Positions 59,435 to 64,000 of a DNA stretch of 64,000 bases are shown here, in pieces; position 1 is the first letter of the stretch; each line of letters opens with the position of its first letter. Made by a program: the position numbers and the translations under genes. The DNA comes from Microbacterium sp. H83 (GTDB taxonomy: Bacteria; Actinomycetota; Actinomycetes; Actinomycetales; Microbacteriaceae), in NCBI RefSeq assembly GCF_001650405.1, contig NZ_LWCU01000017.1:1-64000 (forward strand), written 5' to 3'. The notes under the pieces were generated by a model. The model ran no database searches. It was not told the DNA's origin and saw only the letters and a program-made list of their open reading frames with translations.

Positions 59435-60628
59435 ATGACGATGTCCGAGGCCTTTCTCGTCGACGGGGTGCGCACCGCCGTGGGCCGCTACGGTGGGGCG
59501 CTCGCCGGCATCCGACCCGACGACCTCGCAGCCCTCGTGGTGGGCGAGACCGTCCGCCGCTCCTCGGTCCCCGTCGAGGCGATCGACGAGGTCATCCTCG
59601 GAGCCGCGAACCAGGCAGGCGAGGACAACCGCAACGTGGCGCGCATGGCCGTGCTGCTGGCCGGGCTCCCCGACTCGATCCCCGGGCTGACGGTCAACCG
59701 GCTCTGCGCCTCGGGGATGTCCGCCGTCTCGCTCGCCGCGAGTGCGGTGCGCGCAGGCGACGCCGACCTCATCGTCGCCGGCGGCGTCGAATCCATGACC
59801 CGCGCTCCGTGGGTGCAGGCGAAGCCCGAGAAGCCATGGGCGCGACCCGGCGCCGCCTTCGACACGTCGATCGGATGGCGCTTCACGAATCCGCGGCTGA
59901 GCGCGCGCGACAAGGCGACGCTCTCGATGCCCGAGACGGCGGAGGAGGTCGCCAGGATCGACGCGATCACCCGAGCGGATGCCGATGCCTTCGCCCTCCG
60001 GAGCCATCGGCGGGCGATCGCCGCGATCGACGCGGGGCGCTTCGCCGCCGAGATCGTCGGCGTGGAGACGGCCGGTGGGATCGTCGACGTCGACGAGGGT
60101 CCGCGGCGGGACACCACCCTCGACGCGCTCGCATCGCTGCGCACCGTGGTCGCCGACGGTCAGGTCGTCACGGCCGGCAACTCCAGCTCGCTGAACGACG
60201 GCTCGTCCGCGCTCGTCGTCGCGAGCGCAGCGGCCGTCGAGCGGCACGGCCTGCGCCCGCGAGCCCGGATCGTCGCGTCGGCGACTGCCGCGCTCGCTCC
60301 CGAGATCATGGGGCTGGGTCCGGTGCCGGCCACGCAGAAGGCTCTCGCGAAGGCCGGCCTGCAGATCGGGGACCTCGGAGCGGTCGAGCTGAACGAGGCG
60401 TTCGCGTCGCAGTCCCTCGCCTGCATCCGCCGACTGGGCCTCGCCCCCGAGATCGTCAACGCCGACGGCGGGGCCATCGCGCTCGGCCACCCCCTCGGAT
60501 CCAGCGGATCGCGCCTGATCGTGACGCTGCTCGGTCGGCTCGAACGCGAGAACGCCCGCTACGGCCTCGCCACGATGTGCGTCGGCGTCGGTCAGGGCAC
60601 CGCCATGATCGTGGAGCGTCTGCCGTGA
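59435..60628 (+). CDS. Thiolase (3-oxoadipyl-CoA/acetyl-CoA C-acyltransferase, PaaJ/PcaF-like)
   Basis: 397 residues (an ATG at 59441 gives two residues fewer). Catalytic Cys91 in NRLCASGMSAV, His in AIALGHPLGSSGSR and Cys in MCVGVGQGTA. The length and the segment AWVQAKPEKPWARPGAAFDTSIGWRF match thiolases of the beta-ketoadipate and phenylacetate routes, which cleave 3-oxoadipyl-CoA to succinyl-CoA and acetyl-CoA. It is the first gene of a four-gene string with overlapping starts behind a PaaR-type site. Confidence 0.9.
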   Translation: MTMSEAFLVDGVRTAVGRYGGALAGIRPDDLAALVVGETVRRSSVPVEAIDEVILGAANQAGEDNRNVARMAVLLAGLPDSIPGLTVNRLCASGMSAVSLAASAVRAGDADLIVAGGVESMTRAPWVQAKPEKPWARPGAAFDTSIGWRFTNPRLSARDKATLSMPETAEEVARIDAITRADADAFALRSHRRAIAAIDAGRFAAEIVGVETAGGIVDVDEGPRRDTTLDALASLRTVVADGQVVTAGNSSSLNDGSSALVVASAAAVERHGLRPRARIVASATAALAPEIMGLGPVPATQKALAKAGLQIGDLGAVELNEAFASQSLACIRRLGLAPEIVNADGGAIALGHPLGSSGSRLIVTLLGRLERENARYGLATMCVGVGQGTAMIVERLP

Positions 60629-61356
60629 CACTGCGCATCGAGGAGCAGGGCGACCGCGTCGTCGCCACGCTCGACCGCCCCGAGAAGCGCAATGCGATCG
60701 ACCAGACGACGGTCGACGCGCTGCACGAGCTGTGCGCGCTGCTCGAAGACGCTCCGCGCACCCTCATCCTCACCGGATCCGACGGCGTCTTCGCCGCGGG
60801 CGCCGACATCGCCGAGCTGCGCGATCGCACCGCCGACGACGCCAGGCGCGGCATCAATGCGACCGCGTTCATCCGCATCCGCGACCTCCCGATGCCGGTG
60901 ATCGCCGCGATCGACGGCTACGCCCTGGGCGGAGGAGCGGAGCTCGCCTACGCCGCCGACATCCGCATCGCGACGCCGTCACTGCGCATCGGCAACCCCG
61001 AGACCGGACTCGGGATCATCGCAGCCGCGGGCGCCACGTGGCGCCTGCCCGAGATCGTCGGCGAGGCCAGGGCGAGCGAGCTCCTGCTCACGGGGCGGGC
61101 GCTGGACGCCGAGGAAGCGCTGCTCTGGGGTCTCGTCTCGTCGCTGCATCCTGCCGACGAGCTGCTCGCGGCCGCGCACGGGATCGCCGACCGCATCGCG
61201 GCGAACGACCCGCTGGCGACGCAGCACACCAAACGCGCCCTGCGCACGCCCCGCGCGGAGCACCCGGCCGTGGAGCTCGACCTGCAGGCCGAGCTGTTCG
61301 AATCGCCCGAGAAGCATCGCCGGATGACGGCATTCCTGGAGAGGAGGAGCCGATGA
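60625..61356 (+). CDS. Enoyl-CoA hydratase/isomerase (PaaF/PaaG-like)
   Basis: 243 residues from GTG 60625 (GTGA overlap). Crotonase fold with the oxyanion-hole motifs FAAGADIAEL and IDGYALGGGAELAYAADIRIA, and the active-site loop GNPETGLGIIAAAGATWRLP. It is shorter than the usual 255-260 residues. The role is either hydration of 2,3-dehydroadipyl-CoA or the ring isomerisation; the Glu pattern does not settle which. Coupled to both neighbours. Confidence 0.85.
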   Translation: MTLRIEEQGDRVVATLDRPEKRNAIDQTTVDALHELCALLEDAPRTLILTGSDGVFAAGADIAELRDRTADDARRGINATAFIRIRDLPMPVIAAIDGYALGGGAELAYAADIRIATPSLRIGNPETGLGIIAAAGATWRLPEIVGEARASELLLTGRALDAEEALLWGLVSSLHPADELLAAAHGIADRIAANDPLATQHTKRALRTPRAEHPAVELDLQAELFESPEKHRRMTAFLERRSR

Positions 61357-62219
61357 GCGGGACTCCCTCCGCGCCCGCCTCCGTCGGCGTGTTCGGCGGG
61401 GGACGCATGGGCGCCGGCATCGCCCATGCGTTCCTGATGGCGGGCTCGCTCGTCGCCGTCGTGGAACGCGACGCGGCGAGCGCGGACGCCGCGCGGACCC
61501 GCGTCATCGACAGCATCCGGAGATCCGCGGAGCGCGATGCCTCGGTGGATGCGGAGGAGCTCGTCGCCCGCCTCACGACCGGCGCCGATCTCGAGGCGTT
61601 CGCCGCGGTGGACCTCGCGATCGAGGCCGTCCCCGAGGACCGCGCCCTCAAGGACGATGCCCTCGCCCGCGCCGAGGCCGCCCTCCCCGCGCGGGCGGCA
61701 CTCGCGAGCAACACGTCATCCATCTCGATCGACGACCTCGCAGCGTCGCGGCTGCGCCCCGAGCGATTCCTCGGTCTGCACTTCTTCAACCCCGTGCCCT
61801 CCTCGGCGCTCGTCGAGATCGTGCGCGGGGCCGCGACCGATGCCGCGCTCGTCGAGAGCGCCTCCGGCTGGGTGACCGCCCTCGGCAAGACGCCGATCGT
61901 CGTCAGCGACTCCCCCGGCTTCGCCTCGTCGCGACTGGGCGTGATGCTCGGCCTGGAGGCGATCCGGATGCTCGAGGAGGGCGTGGCGTCGGCGGCCGAC
62001 ATCGACGCGGCCATGACGCTCGGATACCGGCATCCGATGGGGCCGCTGCGCACGACCGACGTGGTCGGCCTGGATGTGCGTCTCGGCATCGCCGAGGAGT
62101 TGGAGCGCACTCTCGGCGGACGGTTCGCGCCACCGGATCTGCTGCGGCGCATGGTCGCCGAGGGAAGGCTGGGCCGCAAGAGCGGCGAAGGGTTCTACGC
62201 ATGGAACGAGGAGAGATGA
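61353..62219 (+). CDS. 3-hydroxyacyl-CoA dehydrogenase (PaaH-like)
   Basis: 288 residues from ATG 61353 (ATGA overlap, AGGAGGAG upstream). NAD-binding motif VFGGGRMGAGIAHAFLMAG, catalytic His in LHFFNPVPSSALVEIV, and C-terminal helical domain with GYRHPMGPLRTTDVVGLDV and RLGRKSGEGFYAW. It oxidises 3-hydroxyadipyl-CoA to the 3-oxo form used by the thiolase. It overlaps the next gene start by 4 bases. Confidence 0.91.
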   Translation: MSGTPSAPASVGVFGGGRMGAGIAHAFLMAGSLVAVVERDAASADAARTRVIDSIRRSAERDASVDAEELVARLTTGADLEAFAAVDLAIEAVPEDRALKDDALARAEAALPARAALASNTSSISIDDLAASRLRPERFLGLHFFNPVPSSALVEIVRGAATDAALVESASGWVTALGKTPIVVSDSPGFASSRLGVMLGLEAIRMLEEGVASAADIDAAMTLGYRHPMGPLRTTDVVGLDVRLGIAEELERTLGGRFAPPDLLRRMVAEGRLGRKSGEGFYAWNEER

Positions 62220-64000
62220 CCGAGTATCTGCCGAGCTATGTCCAGGGCGCGTGGTGGACGCCGTCGTCGCCCGAACGCTCCACCGAGGTGCGCGACGCGT
62301 CGACCGGCGAGGTCGTCACGGTCGTCTCGACCGAGGGCCTCGACCTCGCGGCGGCGCTGGAGCACGCCCGAACAGTGGGGCAGCGCAGCCTCGGCGCTCT
62401 GACATTCCATCAGCGCGCCGTGCTCCTCAAGCAGTTCGCGCTGGCGCTCACCGAGCGCACGGAGGAGCTGTATGCGCTGTCCGCACGCACCGGCGCGACC
62501 GCGGCCGACTCGTGGGTCGACATCGACGGCGGCATCGGCGTGCTGTTCTCCTACTCCGGCAAGGGGCGGCGCGAGCTGCCGAACAGCCGCGTGCACGTGG
62601 ACGGCCCCGTCGAACCCCTGTCGAAGGACGGATCCTTCCTCGGCCGTCACGTCTACACGACGCTGCCCGGAGTCGCGGTGCAGATCAACGCGTTCAACTT
62701 CCCGGTATGGGGCTCGCTCGAGAAGTTCGCCCCGGCGTTCCTCGCCGGCATGCCCACCCTCGTGAAGCCCGCCACCCCGACGGGGTACCTGGCCGAGGCG
62801 ATGGTGCGCATCCTGGTCGAGTCGGGCCTGCTGCCGAACGGATCCCTGCAGCTGGTCAGCGGCAGCGTTCCGGACCTGTTCGAGAACCTGCGGCTCGGCG
62901 ACATCGTCGGGTTCACCGGGAGCGCGTCCACCGCGGAGAGTCTCAAGACCCACCCGGCGGTGCAGACGGGCGGGGTGCGGTTCACCGCCGAGACGGACTC
63001 GATCAACGCCTCGGTGCTCGGCACCGACGCCGTCGAGGGCACGCCGGAGTTCGACGCCTACGTGCGTCAGCTCGTCACCGAGATGACGACCAAGGCCGGT
63101 CAGAAGTGCACGGCGATCCGCCGGGCGATCGTACCGACCGGATCGGCGGATGCCGTGATCGCCGCCGTGAGGGCGCGCATCGCCGACAGGACCGTGCTGG
63201 GCGACCCGCGCGCGGAGGGCGTCACCATGGGCCCGCTCGCGTCGACCGCGCAGCGCGACGAGGTGCTGCGACAGGTGGGCAGGCTGCAGGCCGACGGCGG
63301 ACGGATCGTGGTCGGGACGACCGATGCGCCGGAGGTGCGCCTCGCCGACGGCAGCAGCGGCCCCTCCCCCGAGGGGGCCTTCGTCGCGCCGCTGCTGCTC
63401 CGCTTCGACGACCCGCACTCCGACGCCGCGCACTCGGTCGAGGCCTTCGGCCCGGTCTCCTCGCTGCTCACGTACGACACGATCGCCGACGCCGCGGCAC
63501 TCGTCGCGCGGGGAGGCGGGTCGCTCGTCACCAGCATCGCGACGCACGACCCCGTGCAGGCGGTGGAGCTGGCCGGGCGCATCGCCCCCTTCAACGGCCG
63601 GATGCTGCTGCTCGACCGTGACGACGCGCGATCGTCGACCGGTCACGGGTCACCGCTGCCGAATCTCGTGCACGGCGGTCCCGGTCGAGCAGGCGGCGGC
63701 GAGGAGCTGGGCGGCATCCGGGCGGTGCTCCATCACATGCAGCGCACCGCCGTCCAGGGGTCGCCCGAGATGCTCACGGCGCTGACCGGCGTGTGGCACG
63801 CGGGGGCCGCCGCGCACACCGACGGCCGGCATCCGTTCCGCAAGTCGCTCGCGGAGCTCCGCATCGGCGACCAGATCGTCTCGGACTCGCGCGAGGTGAC
63901 GCTCGCCGACATCGAGACCTTCGCGCACTTCACCGGCGACACCTTCTACGCGCACATGGACGAGGCGGCCGCCGCCGCGAACCCGTTCTTCCCCGGACGG
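62216..64000 (+). CDS. paaZ: PaaZ: oxepin-CoA hydrolase / 3-oxo-5,6-dehydrosuberyl-CoA semialdehyde dehydrogenase, partial
   Basis: Open for 595 codons to the window end; full PaaZ is about 680 residues, so about 85 residues are missing. The N-terminal aldehyde dehydrogenase domain (about 1-520) has INAFNFPVWGSLEKFAPAFLAG, FTGSAS, RFTAETDSINASV and the catalytic Cys298 in GQKCTAIRRAI, corresponding to E. coli PaaZ Cys295. The C-terminal MaoC-type hydratase domain begins at VTLADIETFAHFTGDTFYAHMDEAAA. It hydrolyses the ring of oxepin-CoA and oxidises the resulting aldehyde, the key ring-opening step of phenylacetate breakdown. No frameshift or stop is seen. Confidence 0.95.
   Translation, partial: MTEYLPSYVQGAWWTPSSPERSTEVRDASTGEVVTVVSTEGLDLAAALEHARTVGQRSLGALTFHQRAVLLKQFALALTERTEELYALSARTGATAADSWVDIDGGIGVLFSYSGKGRRELPNSRVHVDGPVEPLSKDGSFLGRHVYTTLPGVAVQINAFNFPVWGSLEKFAPAFLAGMPTLVKPATPTGYLAEAMVRILVESGLLPNGSLQLVSGSVPDLFENLRLGDIVGFTGSASTAESLKTHPAVQTGGVRFTAETDSINASVLGTDAVEGTPEFDAYVRQLVTEMTTKAGQKCTAIRRAIVPTGSADAVIAAVRARIADRTVLGDPRAEGVTMGPLASTAQRDEVLRQVGRLQADGGRIVVGTTDAPEVRLADGSSGPSPEGAFVAPLLLRFDDPHSDAAHSVEAFGPVSSLLTYDTIADAAALVARGGGSLVTSIATHDPVQAVELAGRIAPFNGRMLLLDRDDARSSTGHGSPLPNLVHGGPGRAGGGEELGGIRAVLHHMQRTAVQGSPEMLTALTGVWHAGAAAHTDGRHPFRKSLAELRIGDQIVSDSREVTLADIETFAHFTGDTFYAHMDEAAAAANPFFPGR

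Noticed and set aside
62195..63646. 483-codon minus-strand frame
   Set aside because: Antisense to paaZ, whose family motifs run unbroken on the plus strand.

Overview
The window is about 70% GC, gene-dense DNA of an actinobacterium. High-GC codon use, GTG starts, ATGA/TGATG operon overlaps, a GTP-type PEP carboxykinase, the long form of GAPDH, a DUF222/HNH protein and Gly/Ala-rich low-complexity tracts point to Microbacteriaceae, most likely Microbacterium. That genus call is an inference from gene content. I see no rRNA, tRNA, CRISPR array, insertion sequence or prophage. No gene-free stretch exceeds about 250 bases.

1-5 kb: an osmoprotectant/quaternary-amine (OpuC/ProX-like) ABC operon on the minus strand. 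Its last gene, cut by the window edge, is a formaldehyde-activating-enzyme (Fae) homologue coupled to the binding-protein gene. A divergent IclR regulator flanks it. 5-11 kb: a LacI-controlled sugar ABC transporter with a GH35 beta-galactosidase. 11-17 kb: phosphoesterase, MHS-type MFS transporter, MccF-like LD-carboxypeptidase, a 68-residue HTH protein with two inverted repeats in front, and an ABC exporter. 17-23 kb: central carbon genes (pckG, an ScfR/RamB-like regulator, long GAPDH).

23-27 kb: TetR regulator, small membrane protein and a topaquinone copper amine oxidase, linked by two similar operator-like sites. 26-29 kb: MurNAc-6-P etherase, a BadF-type sugar kinase and a divergent RpiR regulator (cell-wall sugar recycling). 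30-39 kb: FeaR-like AraC regulator, MoaF-like protein, NTF2-like protein, a branched-chain-amino-acid-type (HAAT) ABC transporter with a LivM-LivG fusion, and a HAD phosphatase. 39-41 kb: DUF222/HNH protein. 41-47 kb: two SDRs divergent from an APC permease, a second MoaF-like protein and a YtcJ-type amidohydrolase. 47-50 kb: GMC oxidoreductase, aldehyde dehydrogenase and Lrp regulator. 50-54 kb: branched-chain 2-oxoacid dehydrogenase E1alpha, E1beta and E2. 54-58.6 kb: dhaK, dhaL and a dhaM fused to a complete PTS enzyme I that carries a one-base frameshift. 58.7-64 kb: TetR (PaaR-like) and a phenylacetate operon (thiolase, enoyl-CoA hydratase, 3-hydroxyacyl-CoA dehydrogenase, PaaZ cut by the right edge).

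Together the genes look like an amine, aromatic and amino-acid catabolic region. Amine oxidase yields aldehyde, aldehyde dehydrogenase yields acid, and the paa genes handle phenylacetyl-CoA products; a FeaR-like regulator and two MoaF-like proteins fit a monoamine theme. The linkage between distant clusters is inference. Several gene junctions carry short tandem repeats or strong inverted repeats, and three unrelated proteins carry expanded Ala/Gly/Val/Ser tracts. These are the least explained structures here.
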